This document shows, piece by piece, positions 18,053 to 26,703 of a stretch of DNA of 64,000 nt; the stretch's first letter is position 1; every line of letters begins with the position of its first letter. The position numbers and the translations under genes were made by a program. Under the pieces are notes generated by a model. That model was not told the DNA's origin, did no database searches, and saw only the letters and a program-made list of their open reading frames with translations. This stretch comes from Candidatus Poribacteria bacterium (GTDB lineage Bacteria; Poribacteria; WGA-4E; WGA-3G). Location: the NCBI GenBank assembly GCA_012270795.1, contig JAAXHO010000279.1:1-64000 (forward strand). Direction: 5' to 3'.

Positions 18053-18902
18053 ATGAAGTCTTTAAAAATCATAGTTATCGCAGTGTCGATAGCATTTATG
18101 TTTGTAATCGGTATATCTCAGAGTCAGGCTGAGTTTGAGATAGAGGAAATGTACCCCAGTATAGGAGATTACATACGAATACACGGACTCTTTTTATCAT
18201 TACGCTTATGTGAAAACTTCAGAACCGTATATCGTAGTTGATTGGTATATCAATGGGAAGTATGTAGGTTACAGTACTGGTGATAATGTAAAAACTGAAG
18301 CGACATTTAGTCCTAATCCTTACGGCTATCCGGGTTCTCCCCTCGGTCAGGTCTATACAATTAAGGCAGTAGCCTATTCACTTTATGATGAAAATGAGAA
18401 GAAGCACCATTCAGATACCGATTCTTATGACGTGACTGTCTATACCCCGCTTAAAACGGATTATTTTTATGGCGGATGGACTTATGCTGAAATGGAAGTA
18501 TGGGTAGACGTAGGCTGGCATGGTCTGACCGCTGAAATAGCCCTCGGCGGTTACATTAAGAACTGGGACCGTGAAAATATTATTTACGGATTCACTGGAT
18601 TTTATCAAGTTGGCAGGTTAACTAAAATATTAAAGCAGCTGGACGAAGTGTATCTTAATGGTGAACTTGTAGAAATTGGTGGACTTAAAAAATTTGATAT
18701 GAAAGATAATGCTGTACATACAGCTTGGTTTGGACGTACAGATTCTCACACACTTGGCAATCAGTTGCCAGAGTACACGTATTTTGTTGAAGCGCAAGTA
18801 ACAATGACGGCACATCGTTCAAATGATCGCAAAAAACGACAAGATGAAGTTCAAATTGATGAATATCAAGAACTCTCTTCTGAAGATTTTGCTGGCCATT
18901 AG
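18053..18902 (+). pseudogene. Frameshifted secreted protein of unknown function
   Basis: Starts with a good signal peptide (basic MKSLK, hydrophobic IIVIAVSIAFMFVIGI, then S-Q-S-Q-A-E). Around 18165-18185 the frame shifts by one base; the first frame stops at 18241, while the other reads YEYTDSFYHYAYVKTSEPYI and continues to 18902. The main part is rich in Tyr and Trp and contains VVDWYINGKYVGYSTGD, like the Ig-like or beta-sandwich modules of surface proteins. The protein does not carry the C-terminal W-G tag seen on other secreted proteins here. Mutation or assembly error cannot be told apart. Confidence 0.7.
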
Positions 18903-19091
18903 ATGATTTTACTTTACGATGACTTGTGGTGCTCTTACAAAAATGCCACACGTCATCGTTTATGGTAGAGTTTTGAATTATTTACATTCTGAAATTTAAC
19001 GAAAACGCCACGGTTACCCCACTGACAAGGGGGGTTAACATCTTTATGTGTGTCAACACATTTTCAGATTTTAACATATAGGAGGTATGTT

Positions 19092-20132
19092 ATGAGAATA
19101 AAACGTAGACTCACGTTTTTGTCTGTGTGCATGGGACTTGCTATTTTCCTGTTTTGTGCGTTGAATATTGATGCCAAAATAGTATTTCAAGCAAGAATAA
19201 AACATACAGGAGATACACTTTCTCATATCTATGTTATGGAAGATGACGGTAGTAATTTACGTAGAATAACGAGTCCAAATCGCTATGATCGTGTCCCACG
19301 TTGGTTTCCTAACGGTAAACAGATAGTATTTGAAAGAGACTGGGGGTATGGGAAGCAAAACACAGGGGATACCATGCAGAGAGAATTTTTTATTATTGAT
19401 GAAACAGGCATGAACGAACATAGCTTTATGGACAATCATCGTAAAGATACAAGTCCATTTCCTTCGCCTGATGGTCGATATATTCTTTTTGATAGTTCTC
19501 GTGATAATAAATATCTGGATATTTATAGTTACGATTTAGTCCGTAAAAAACTAAATCAGCTGACACACAACAACACAATAGAAGATGGATATACACAAGA
19601 TGCTAGCTGGTCTCCTGATGGTAACAAGGTTGTATATCACAATGCAGCAGGCGGAGATACTATTTGGAGAATGGATTCGGATGGAGGCAGAAAAGAACGT
19701 ATTACGCCTTTTCATCAAGGGAATACATTCCTTAATCGAGGGTATCCAAGATGGTCGCCTTCTGGCAAATATATTATGTATTATGAAACAGAATTTGCAA
19801 ATGATCCCTTCAAGGATATAGCAAGTCGTCTTATTATTCAGAATGTTTTTACAGGCAAACGGACCATACATAAATTTCCTGTAAAAGTGAATTTGGCTGG
19901 ATTAGCATGGATGGGGAATGATGGGACTGTGCTGTTTGCATACAAGGAACAGTATGATGTACCATCTGATCCACGTAATATTTATCGGTATGATCTAAAT
20001 AGTCGTAAGATGACACAACTTACCGATTTTCCATTAGGACATGCTATATTTCCACATTGGGTTGAAGGCCCGCTTTCAGTATCGCCTCAAGATAAATTGA
20101 CGACAAGTTGGGGACATTTAAAACAAAGGTAA
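19092..20132 (+). CDS. Secreted TolB-like (PD40) beta-propeller protein with C-terminal W-G tag
   Basis: A 346-residue exported protein. The signal peptide is MRIKRRLTFLSVCMGLAIFL followed by F-C-A-L-N-I-D-A-K. The body has PD40/TolB-type propeller blades: RWFPNGKQIVFERD, FPSPDGRYILFDSS, SWSPDGNKVVYHNA, RWSPSGKYIMYYE. It ends with VSPQDKLTTSWGHLKQR, matching the C-terminal motif of the proteins ending at 24137 and 54374. ATG 19092 has AGGAGG 6 bases upstream. Not the real TolB, which lies in a tol operon; this is a stand-alone propeller, probably in the periplasm or at the cell surface. Confidence 0.85.
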   Translation: MRIKRRLTFLSVCMGLAIFLFCALNIDAKIVFQARIKHTGDTLSHIYVMEDDGSNLRRITSPNRYDRVPRWFPNGKQIVFERDWGYGKQNTGDTMQREFFIIDETGMNEHSFMDNHRKDTSPFPSPDGRYILFDSSRDNKYLDIYSYDLVRKKLNQLTHNNTIEDGYTQDASWSPDGNKVVYHNAAGGDTIWRMDSDGGRKERITPFHQGNTFLNRGYPRWSPSGKYIMYYETEFANDPFKDIASRLIIQNVFTGKRTIHKFPVKVNLAGLAWMGNDGTVLFAYKEQYDVPSDPRNIYRYDLNSRKMTQLTDFPLGHAIFPHWVEGPLSVSPQDKLTTSWGHLKQR

Positions 20133-20263
20133 AATAGCAAGCATTTACCATAGTGAAGGCAATACCTTCAGGGTTGTTTAGCAGAGACATTCAATTGTCG
20201 GGTTTTGCGGATTTGGGTTCAGACAAATAACCAAAACTTTACACCCTCCTTCCATTAATTCTA

Positions 20264-20292
20264 TTGATAATCGGTTTGAATTGTGGTATACT
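20264..20292 (+). promoter_or_regulatory. Promoter of the AbrB/PIN module
   Basis: TTGATA (20264-20269), 17-base spacer, TATACT (20287-20292), 33 bases before the antitoxin ATG at 20326. Confidence 0.55.
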
Positions 20293-20325
20293 TCCTTCAA
20301 CTGTTTATAGGAAAAGGTGGATACT

Positions 20326-20553
20326 ATGAAAACTCTCGCTTTGGAGACCGATTATAAGATCAAATTACCTCTTGACTGGGTGAAAGAATTGGGGTTGGAA
20401 TCGGGGATTGTAATTGAAAGGACAGATGATGGCATACTCATCCGTCCTTGCACTGTCCAAACATGGGACGAGGTATATGCCGAGAAACTCATTATCGGGA
20501 CTCCTTCGGTATTGGACTTGTCCGAGGTAAGCGGAGATGACCTTATTTTCTGA
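20326..20553 (+). CDS. AbrB/MazE-type antitoxin
   Basis: A 75-residue swapped-hairpin DNA-binding antitoxin: YKIKLPLDWVKELGLESGIV and DGILIRPC are the AbrB/SpoVT core. The acidic C-terminal half (V-Y-A-E-K-L and S-E-V-S-G-D-D-L) would bind the toxin. It should neutralise the PIN toxin encoded next and repress its own promoter, as is usual for this family. ATG 20326 has AGGTGG upstream. The last 17 bases overlap the toxin gene. Confidence 0.82.
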   Translation: MKTLALETDYKIKLPLDWVKELGLESGIVIERTDDGILIRPCTVQTWDEVYAEKLIIGTPSVLDLSEVSGDDLIF

Positions 20554-21127
20554 TCAGTCCACACCGCGTGGTCTGGACGCTATGCTGATTGTCTACTCTT
20601 TGCTTGATGGACATCCCGCATCCGCTGCGTGCGAGTCGTTCATCCGAGACCACACCAGTTGGTTCACGACAACGCTTACACTGCTTGAAGCAAAGGCGAT
20701 TCTCTCAAAGGTTTATGCCATAGATGCAAACCTTGCCTCACAACAACTTTCCCAATTTTCCACAGGACCTATAGAAATTATTGAAGTAAACTTACCTATT
20801 ATCCTTGAGGCGATGAAGATTGCAGATACTTTGAAAATTGACATCACTGATGCGGTTCTGGTGCAAGCAACACATGTCCGTAGTGCTAACATCCTTGCAA
20901 CTGATGACCGTAAACTAATACAAGTCTGCCATCAAATAGATATTAGCGTTGAAAATTCGATTGATATTTCGCTACGTAGGCAGATGGCAAATTGGGAAGC
21001 AGCAAACTTGCCGCAAAAAGGATTACCTCGCATTCTAAGGCGAATTCATCTTTGGCTAAATCAGAACCATCAACAAGTCGCCGAAGAATTCTGGTCTCAA
21101 ACTGGCAGTGGAAGTCATCTACCCTAA
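20537..21127 (+). CDS. PIN-domain toxin (VapC-like)
   Basis: A 196-residue PIN ribonuclease. The four acidic residues are in LDAMLIVYSL (Asp 15 region), LTLLEAKAIL (Glu), IDITDAVLVQ (Asp) and ILATDDRKLI (Asp). Such toxins cut RNA and are held by the upstream AbrB-type antitoxin. It is longer than usual (130-150): about 60 extra residues after the PIN fold (RRQMANWEAANLPQKGLPRI and beyond) are helical and of unknown role. The start overlaps the antitoxin stop by 17 bases. Confidence 0.82.
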   Translation: MTLFSDQSTPRGLDAMLIVYSLLDGHPASAACESFIRDHTSWFTTTLTLLEAKAILSKVYAIDANLASQQLSQFSTGPIEIIEVNLPIILEAMKIADTLKIDITDAVLVQATHVRSANILATDDRKLIQVCHQIDISVENSIDISLRRQMANWEAANLPQKGLPRILRRIHLWLNQNHQQVAEEFWSQTGSGSHLP

Positions 21128-21150
21128 CCCCTCCTACAAGCGTAAAAAAC

Positions 21151-21205
21151 CTGACATGCCATTAACTTGTCACATTTTCAACAGATTGCCAACATGAAAA
21201 ATATC
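21151..21205 (+). repeat. 55-bp thiE leader, second copy
   Basis: Covers the last 43 bases before the thiE ATG and the first four codons; the partner copy is at 17760-17814. The two copies bracket 3.3 kb holding two secreted-protein genes and the AbrB/PIN module. Confidence 0.85.
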
Positions 21206-21829
21206 GGAGTTTTACACGTCATCACAGATACAACGGTTCAATCCAAATATACGCATCCCCAATTGACGGAACTTGCAATACAGGGCAGCGCAGACACAAT
21301 CCAATTCCGACACAAAAACGGAACAACACGCGAATTGATTCAGATTGCACAGCAGATGCAAACGGTATGTGCAAATCATGACGTGCCGCTGATTGTGAAC
21401 GATAGAGCGGACATTGCACTGGCTGTCGGTGCAAGCGGCACACATTTTGGACAAGATGATATGCCTGTTGCCATCGGAAGAAAAATACTCTCTACAGAAA
21501 CCATCATCGGGGCATCAGCGCGTACCGAGGAGAAGATGCTTGAAGCAATTACAGAAGGCGCAGACTACATCGGGTTTGGTCCCATCTATCAAACATCCTC
21601 AAAGCCGGATGCCGAAACACCTAAAGGATTAGAACGATTGCAACGCATGTGTGAAATAGCAAAATGTCCAGTAATCGCGATCGGCGGCATTACACTACAA
21701 ACCGCTGCTGCGGTAATAAACGCAGGCGCACACGGAATCGCTGTCATTTCTGCCGTATGTTCCCAACCCGATCCGATCGCAGCAACACAAAACCTCATGA
21801 ACGAAATCCAAAATGCAAAACAAACATAA
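21194..21829 (+). CDS. thiE: Thiamine-phosphate synthase
   Basis: Joins HMP-pyrophosphate and thiazole phosphate to make thiamine phosphate, in the cytosol. The 211-residue TIM barrel has IQFRHKNGTTREL, LIVNDRADIALA, THFGQDDMPV, DYIGFGPIYQTSSKP and CPVIAIGGITLQTA, all family hallmarks. ATG 21194 fits the conserved start (M-K-N-I-G-V-L-H-V-I-T-D); an in-frame GTG/TTG 27 bases upstream is possible but unneeded. No ribosome site or TPP riboswitch is seen. Confidence 0.92.
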   Translation: MKNIGVLHVITDTTVQSKYTHPQLTELAIQGSADTIQFRHKNGTTRELIQIAQQMQTVCANHDVPLIVNDRADIALAVGASGTHFGQDDMPVAIGRKILSTETIIGASARTEEKMLEAITEGADYIGFGPIYQTSSKPDAETPKGLERLQRMCEIAKCPVIAIGGITLQTAAAVINAGAHGIAVISAVCSQPDPIAATQNLMNEIQNAKQT

Positions 21830-21853
21830 ATACTGCACGGGAAATAACACAAT

Positions 21854-23386
21854 ATGAGTGAATACAATCAAGTTAATAAACCTGACATAAACACAATAGA
21901 ATTTAACCCAAATGAATTTCGGGAAGTTGACCAAGTTTATGAACCAGATTTTGATAAGATTGACGAAGATTTCGTGCAGAAATTATGGAATGGACAACGT
22001 TTTTTCAATGCAAACCTAATTGCAATTGATGGCAGAGAAATTCGCATCCTGAAACAAGGTATCTGGAACCGTGAAGAAGGTCCAGATTTTATGCACGCAG
22101 AGGTTGAGATCAATGGAAAACTCTATGTCGGTGATATAGAAATACATGTAAAATCTTCCGAATGGTACGCACATAAACACCACCTCAATTCAAGGTATAA
22201 CCGCGTTGTTCTCCATGTGGTTCTCTATAACGATGACTTCAATTTACGAACACGGCTACAGAATGGAAAGCGAATCTCAACACTGGAACTTCTCAAATGG
22301 ATAGACGCACCTATCGGAGACCTATATGACGAAACAAACCAAACAGAAGCAGACACAGCCAATTTCTGCAGAGTCACAGGCAACCGATTAAACATAGAGA
22401 GTCTCAAAAGGACGTTTGAAGCGTTAGGCACTGAAAGGTTCTTAGAAAAGGCGGATGCCATCCGATTGTTAAGGACACGGCTCGATTTTGAACAAATTCT
22501 ATATGAAGGCATAATGGAGGCATTGGGGTATTCCCAAAACAGCAAACCGTTGCGAGAGTTAGCACAACGCGTACCTTTTGCTGACTTGGATCATAAGTCC
22601 GAACACGAGACGCAAGCGATTCTCTTTGGTGTTGCGGGGCTGCTACCATCCCAATCGAAAAAACCGAAACCCGTCCATGTAAATGACGATCCATTCATTG
22701 TGACATTAGAAAGATTATGGGAAGCATCAAAGCAAGCAGAACGAACAGACCGTATGAACGCAACAAAATGGCAGTTCGGTAGAATCCGTCCATATAACTA
22801 TCCGACAAGACGGATTGCAGCAATCAGTCAATTGGTCTTTCGTAGTAAAGGAAGTTTGATGCTCTACTTTCTCCCTATCTGTGAAAAGGCAGCAAATGTA
22901 GATACACCCAAACTGCTACGAACTATCAGAACTGAACTTCTTAGCCGTTTGACACTGGAACCCACCGGCTATTGGGAAACACACGCCAACTTTGGGAAGG
23001 GTGGAACGCAGAAGGCAAATCTTATTGGAGATGCCAGAGCTTTGGATATCATCGTCAACAAAATACTTCCTATCGCATATATCTGGGCAGTAGAGTCAGA
23101 AAGCAGAAAACTACAAAATGCAATTTTAAGTCTTTACAGTGCCTTTACAAAAACGCAAGAAAACAGTATAATTCGTCAAGTGGAAAAACAGGTCTTTACA
23201 GATGCACAACCGATGCGTTTAATCAAACCTACAGCACAGATACAGCAAGGGATCATCTGTCTTTACAAAAACTACTGTGCTGACCAACTTTGTGACCTTT
23301 GTCCTGTTTTTGAAAACAACGCAGTTTTGACATTAGAGAATTCTTACCAAAAAAATCGTAAATTGGTAGAATATCAACAAAAATAA
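21854..23386 (+). CDS. DUF2851 family protein
   Basis: A 510-residue cytosolic protein that follows thiE after 24 bases. Signature blocks are FVQKLWNGQRFFNANL, GREIRILKQGIWNREEGPDF, YVGDIEIHVKSSEWYAHKHH and NRVVLHVVLYND near residues 40-130; near the C-terminus lies a four-cysteine stretch with the pattern C-L-Y-K-N-Y-C followed by C-D-L-C. The G-P-D-F, E-I-H and K arrangement resembles a PD-(D/E)XK nuclease core (inference). Function unknown in any organism I know of. The C-terminal cysteines could bind a metal. Confidence 0.85.
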   Translation: MSEYNQVNKPDINTIEFNPNEFREVDQVYEPDFDKIDEDFVQKLWNGQRFFNANLIAIDGREIRILKQGIWNREEGPDFMHAEVEINGKLYVGDIEIHVKSSEWYAHKHHLNSRYNRVVLHVVLYNDDFNLRTRLQNGKRISTLELLKWIDAPIGDLYDETNQTEADTANFCRVTGNRLNIESLKRTFEALGTERFLEKADAIRLLRTRLDFEQILYEGIMEALGYSQNSKPLRELAQRVPFADLDHKSEHETQAILFGVAGLLPSQSKKPKPVHVNDDPFIVTLERLWEASKQAERTDRMNATKWQFGRIRPYNYPTRRIAAISQLVFRSKGSLMLYFLPICEKAANVDTPKLLRTIRTELLSRLTLEPTGYWETHANFGKGGTQKANLIGDARALDIIVNKILPIAYIWAVESESRKLQNAILSLYSAFTKTQENSIIRQVEKQVFTDAQPMRLIKPTAQIQQGIICLYKNYCADQLCDLCPVFENNAVLTLENSYQKNRKLVEYQQK

Positions 23387-23414
23387 ACGTTAACATTTTA
23401 ACAGGAGAAATATC

Positions 23415-24137
23415 ATGAAAACATTGTGTGTAATTACGACAATAACATTGCTTTGCATTTCTGTTGCTACAGCAAAGGAAACATTCTTTTCTGCACTTGA
23501 AAGTCAGGCAGAGGTCGAAAAAGAAGGTGGTACCGTAGGTGGTGGCAGTTTCGTCCCTGGCAAATTTGGCAACGGTTTTGTCAGTCAAGAACAGGGAGAT
23601 GTCATCCATTTTCCGGTGGAAGATCGGTTTATCAACCTTGATGAAGGGACCGTTGAATTATGGGTAACGATGGGAATTGATACCTCTGCAATTACAGGTG
23701 AACTATTTATGTTTATGACTTATAAACGTGGAACTGATGCGGTTTTCCTGCAGTTTAACAATGGTGGCATCGCGCAAATGCGGATAAAAAGTGCTAATAA
23801 CTGGTTCAATGCCAACAGTACACCACTAAACTGGAAAGAGGGTGAACATCACCACATGGCTGGAACATGGGTACCAGATGGATTGAAACTCTACTTGGAT
23901 GGTGAACTGGAAGGAGAAGATAATTTTAGTGAAGGTCCCAAGGTTTTTGCGGAAACCTTTGAAATTAACAATGCCTCTCCTCCCTCACCTAATTTTCCAA
24001 CAAATTGCGTTGTTGACAGTCTACGTATTTCTGACCATCAAAAGGATATTGATGAACTGGTACTTGGTGACCCCGCACCTGTCTATCCTTTTGAAAAAAT
24101 AACGACAACATGGGGACGATTGAAGACAGCAAAATAA
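23415..24137 (+). CDS. Secreted LamG-like (concanavalin A fold) protein with C-terminal W-G tag
   Basis: A 240-residue exported protein. The signal peptide is MKTLCVITTITLLCISVATA, with a good AGGAG ribosome site. The body is a single LamG-like jelly roll: GTVELWVTMG near residue 77, then WKEGEHHHMAGTWVPDGLKL and Y-L-D-G-E-L-E-G-E-D. The end, VYPFEKITTTWGRLKTAK, matches the C-terminal motif of the proteins ending at 20132 and 54374. It lies 13 bases before a sialidase gene, so it may be co-expressed and may bind the same glycans (inference). Confidence 0.85.
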   Translation: MKTLCVITTITLLCISVATAKETFFSALESQAEVEKEGGTVGGGSFVPGKFGNGFVSQEQGDVIHFPVEDRFINLDEGTVELWVTMGIDTSAITGELFMFMTYKRGTDAVFLQFNNGGIAQMRIKSANNWFNANSTPLNWKEGEHHHMAGTWVPDGLKLYLDGELEGEDNFSEGPKVFAETFEINNASPPSPNFPTNCVVDSLRISDHQKDIDELVLGDPAPVYPFEKITTTWGRLKTAK

Positions 24138-24150
24138 CTGAGGTACAAAA

Positions 24151-25215
24151 ATGTATAAAACAGAAAATCCGCTTTTCATTGCGGGAACAGAAGGATATAA
24201 CACATTTCGTATTCCAGCACTTACCGCATCAAACAAAGGAACACTGCTGGCATTCTGTGAAGGTAGACGCAAAGGTGGTGGCGATTCAGGTGACATAGAT
24301 ATCGTGTTGAAACGGAGTTTTGACAATGGGGAAACATGGCAACCGATACAAGTTGCTGTCTCCACAGGGGCGGATACAGACGGTAATCCCGCTCCCGTTG
24401 TTGACCGAGACACTGGCACCATCTGGCTACTATTTTGTAAGAACTTCGCGGATGGTGGGGAAGGAAAAATTATCGCAGGAGAAGCACCGCGAACTGTTTG
24501 GGTGACCTCAAGCACTGACGATGGAGAAACCTGGGCAGAACCGAAAGACATCACTGCCGACACAAAACTGGATACATGGACGTGGTATGCAACAGGTCCC
24601 TGTCACGGCATCCAATTGGCGAGTGGCAGAATGGTAATTCCGTGTGATCATGTGCTTGGCAACAGTCGCAACTATGCAGAAACAGGCTATTCGCATCTCA
24701 TAGTGAGTGATGACCATGGCGAAACGTGGCGGATCGCAGGGGAAGCGCAACCTGGCACAAATGAATCCGTTGTTGTTGAAACTGTGGATGGTGATCTCTA
24801 TTTCAATTGCCGAAACTACGTTGCTCCGAAACGACGAGCTTACGCGTGGAGTTCTGACGGTGGTGATACGTTCACTGAGTTCGGTTACGATGACGACTTA
24901 ATAGAACCTATCTGCCAAGCCAGCATGGTGCGTTATACAGATGCTAACGCACACGACAAAAACCGCGTCCTTTTTTCTAATCCGGCAAGCACCGGACGCG
25001 AAAAGATGACGATACGTATCAGTTATGATGAATGCCGTAGTTGGAATGCAGGTAAAGTCTTGCATGCAGGTCCCGCTGCCTATTCCGACCTCTGCATAGA
25101 CACAGACATGAATGTATGTTGTCTCTATGAACGCGGCGAGCGCGGTGCTTACGAGACGTTGTCCTTCGCAAAATTCGATTTAGCATGGTTAACGGATAGT
25201 GAGGATACACTGTGA
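24151..25215 (+). CDS. Exo-alpha-sialidase family (BNR repeat) protein
   Basis: A 354-residue six-bladed propeller of the sialidase superfamily. FRIPALTASNKGTLLAFCEG holds the R-I-P motif with the first catalytic Arg; Asp boxes (S-x-D-x-G-x-T-W) are SFDNGETW, STDDGETW, SDDHGETW and a diverged SSDGGDTF. Family members remove terminal sialic acids or related sugars. There is no signal peptide, so it would act in the cytosol or leave by a route not seen here. It follows the LamG gene by 13 bases. True substrate unproven; many BNR proteins in such genomes are not sialidases. Confidence 0.82.
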   Translation: MYKTENPLFIAGTEGYNTFRIPALTASNKGTLLAFCEGRRKGGGDSGDIDIVLKRSFDNGETWQPIQVAVSTGADTDGNPAPVVDRDTGTIWLLFCKNFADGGEGKIIAGEAPRTVWVTSSTDDGETWAEPKDITADTKLDTWTWYATGPCHGIQLASGRMVIPCDHVLGNSRNYAETGYSHLIVSDDHGETWRIAGEAQPGTNESVVVETVDGDLYFNCRNYVAPKRRAYAWSSDGGDTFTEFGYDDDLIEPICQASMVRYTDANAHDKNRVLFSNPASTGREKMTIRISYDECRSWNAGKVLHAGPAAYSDLCIDTDMNVCCLYERGERGAYETLSFAKFDLAWLTDSEDTL

Positions 25216-25251
25216 TGTTAAACTAAAGTCAGAATGGATTGTCAATCTGTA

Positions 25252-25281
25252 TTTCAAAAGGAGTTTTTTCAAAAGGAGTTT
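25252..25281 (+). repeat. 15-bp tandem duplication of the ribosome binding site
   Basis: TTTCAAAAGGAGTTT occurs twice in a row before ATG 25286, giving two Shine-Dalgarno sequences; only the second, 5-8 bases from the ATG, is well placed. Confidence 0.85.
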
Positions 25282-25285
25282 ATTG

Positions 25286-26521
25286 ATGCTCTTAACACGA
25301 CGAATCAGCAAACACTTTTTTGAACGGATACGAAGTCAAAAAAAGAAAAGGAACGGATTGCTAATTTGGCTTGCATCAACTTTTGCCGCTTGTGATGTGA
25401 TTATTCTATTTGTATTATTTAAGATTCTTCTACCCCTGTTGTTAGATAACACGCCGTATCTACTGCCGGAACATGCTCAAGAGCCCACACATCTTTCTAC
25501 TTTTACCGCAACTAAAAACACAATCCATTTGCTGGCATTTTCACCAAATGGAAAAACACTCGCTTGCGGAGCATATAACGAAATATTGTTGTGGGATACA
25601 GAAACTGGCAATCAATTATACTCAATGCGCGAACATGCAGGAGCTGTCACTGCTCTGACATTTTCACCTGATGGAAAAACCTTTGCCAGTAGTAGCAAGT
25701 CAAATCAAAACACCGTTTTAGTATGTGATACCACTACAGGACAAGTAATATCATACTTATCAGGACAAAATTCTTTGATAGCTTACTTAGATTTTTCTCC
25801 TGATGGCAGTATCTTGGTTAGTGCGGATGTTCATGGTTTAGTAATAGCTTGGGATACCAACACAAACCTTATACATCAACACATACATGGAACATTTGCA
25901 TTCGCAATAAGTACATACCAAGTCTACTACTCATTTCCCGAAACATACAAAGATAGTATTATCACAAGTTGGAATAGGGATTTAAGAGACACAAATGTTA
26001 TTAACACACCAAAAAGTTTGATATCGGTAGTAGGCTCTAAAGCGTTTGATGACTACGGTATCATTGCGATGACACCTGGTCCGAGCACCTTGCCAATTTA
26101 TCTTTCATCAAATCCATACCCGATTCAGTCATTGAAGTTTTCCCCTGATGGCAAAACCCTTGCAAGTGGCAGTCAAAGTCTTCGTCAACCGTTTTATATT
26201 ACTACTGGGAAAATCCATCTGTGGGATGTTGACACAGGGCTGACTACAGCAACTCTCAAAACACCTGGAAGGAGAGTTGAAACTCTTGCGTTTTCTCCTG
26301 ATGGAAACACACTTGCAAGTGACGGCAGTAGACGCTGGAAAGATAGTGCCAAGATATTCATCTGGGATTTGACTACCCGCGAATTGATCTCTATGATTGA
26401 TACAAATTCGTTAAGTAGAATTACCGCTTTAGCGTTTGCTCCTGATAATATAACACTTGCAAGTAGCAACAGAAGTGGTAAAGTGGATCTCTGGGATATT
26501 ACTGGTCAAATTAGGAAATGA
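25286..26521 (+). CDS. Membrane-anchored WD40 repeat protein
   Basis: A 411-residue protein with a basic start, one membrane segment near residues 22-52 (LLIWLASTFAACDVIILFVL onward) and then a WD40 propeller facing outward or inward. About six units carry the F-S-P-D-G-K-T-L-A-S and W-D-x-x-T-G patterns, for example LTFSPDGKTFASS, LKFSPDGKTLASGSQ, LAFSPDGNTLASDG, FIWDLTTREL and VDLWDITGQ. WD40 propellers serve as binding scaffolds; no enzyme domain is joined. ATG 25286 is preferred over one at 25199 because of AAAGGAG. Confidence 0.82.
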   Translation: MLLTRRISKHFFERIRSQKKKRNGLLIWLASTFAACDVIILFVLFKILLPLLLDNTPYLLPEHAQEPTHLSTFTATKNTIHLLAFSPNGKTLACGAYNEILLWDTETGNQLYSMREHAGAVTALTFSPDGKTFASSSKSNQNTVLVCDTTTGQVISYLSGQNSLIAYLDFSPDGSILVSADVHGLVIAWDTNTNLIHQHIHGTFAFAISTYQVYYSFPETYKDSIITSWNRDLRDTNVINTPKSLISVVGSKAFDDYGIIAMTPGPSTLPIYLSSNPYPIQSLKFSPDGKTLASGSQSLRQPFYITTGKIHLWDVDTGLTTATLKTPGRRVETLAFSPDGNTLASDGSRRWKDSAKIFIWDLTTRELISMIDTNSLSRITALAFAPDNITLASSNRSGKVDLWDITGQIRK

Positions 26522-26527
26522 CTATGA

Positions 26528-26701
26528 AATCACAAATATAATGTAAATGAACATATCAACAAAGTTTGCCAAGAAGCAGGATTTGAACCAACAACTTTAT
26601 GCATACCTATTGAACTGATGGAGGAAATTCAGATGAAGAAACACCAGAGAAATCTGAGGATGATATCTGAACACTCTCGACTTAAAAAAATAGAGGGGTA
26701 A
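26528..26701 (+). pseudogene. Possible remnant reading frame without a start
   Basis: An open frame of 57 codons with protein-like content (C-Q-E-A-G-F-E-P-T-T-L-C-I-P-I-E-L-M) and a TAA at 26699-26701, but no good start codon near its beginning; the first ATG in frame is at about 26618. It may be the tail of a lost gene. No family recognised. Confidence 0.3.
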
Positions 26702-26703
26702 TA

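Noticed and set aside
19092-20132. True tolB of the Tol-Pal system
   Set aside because: No tolQRA or pal genes are nearby, and the C-terminal tag and spacing fit a stand-alone exported propeller.
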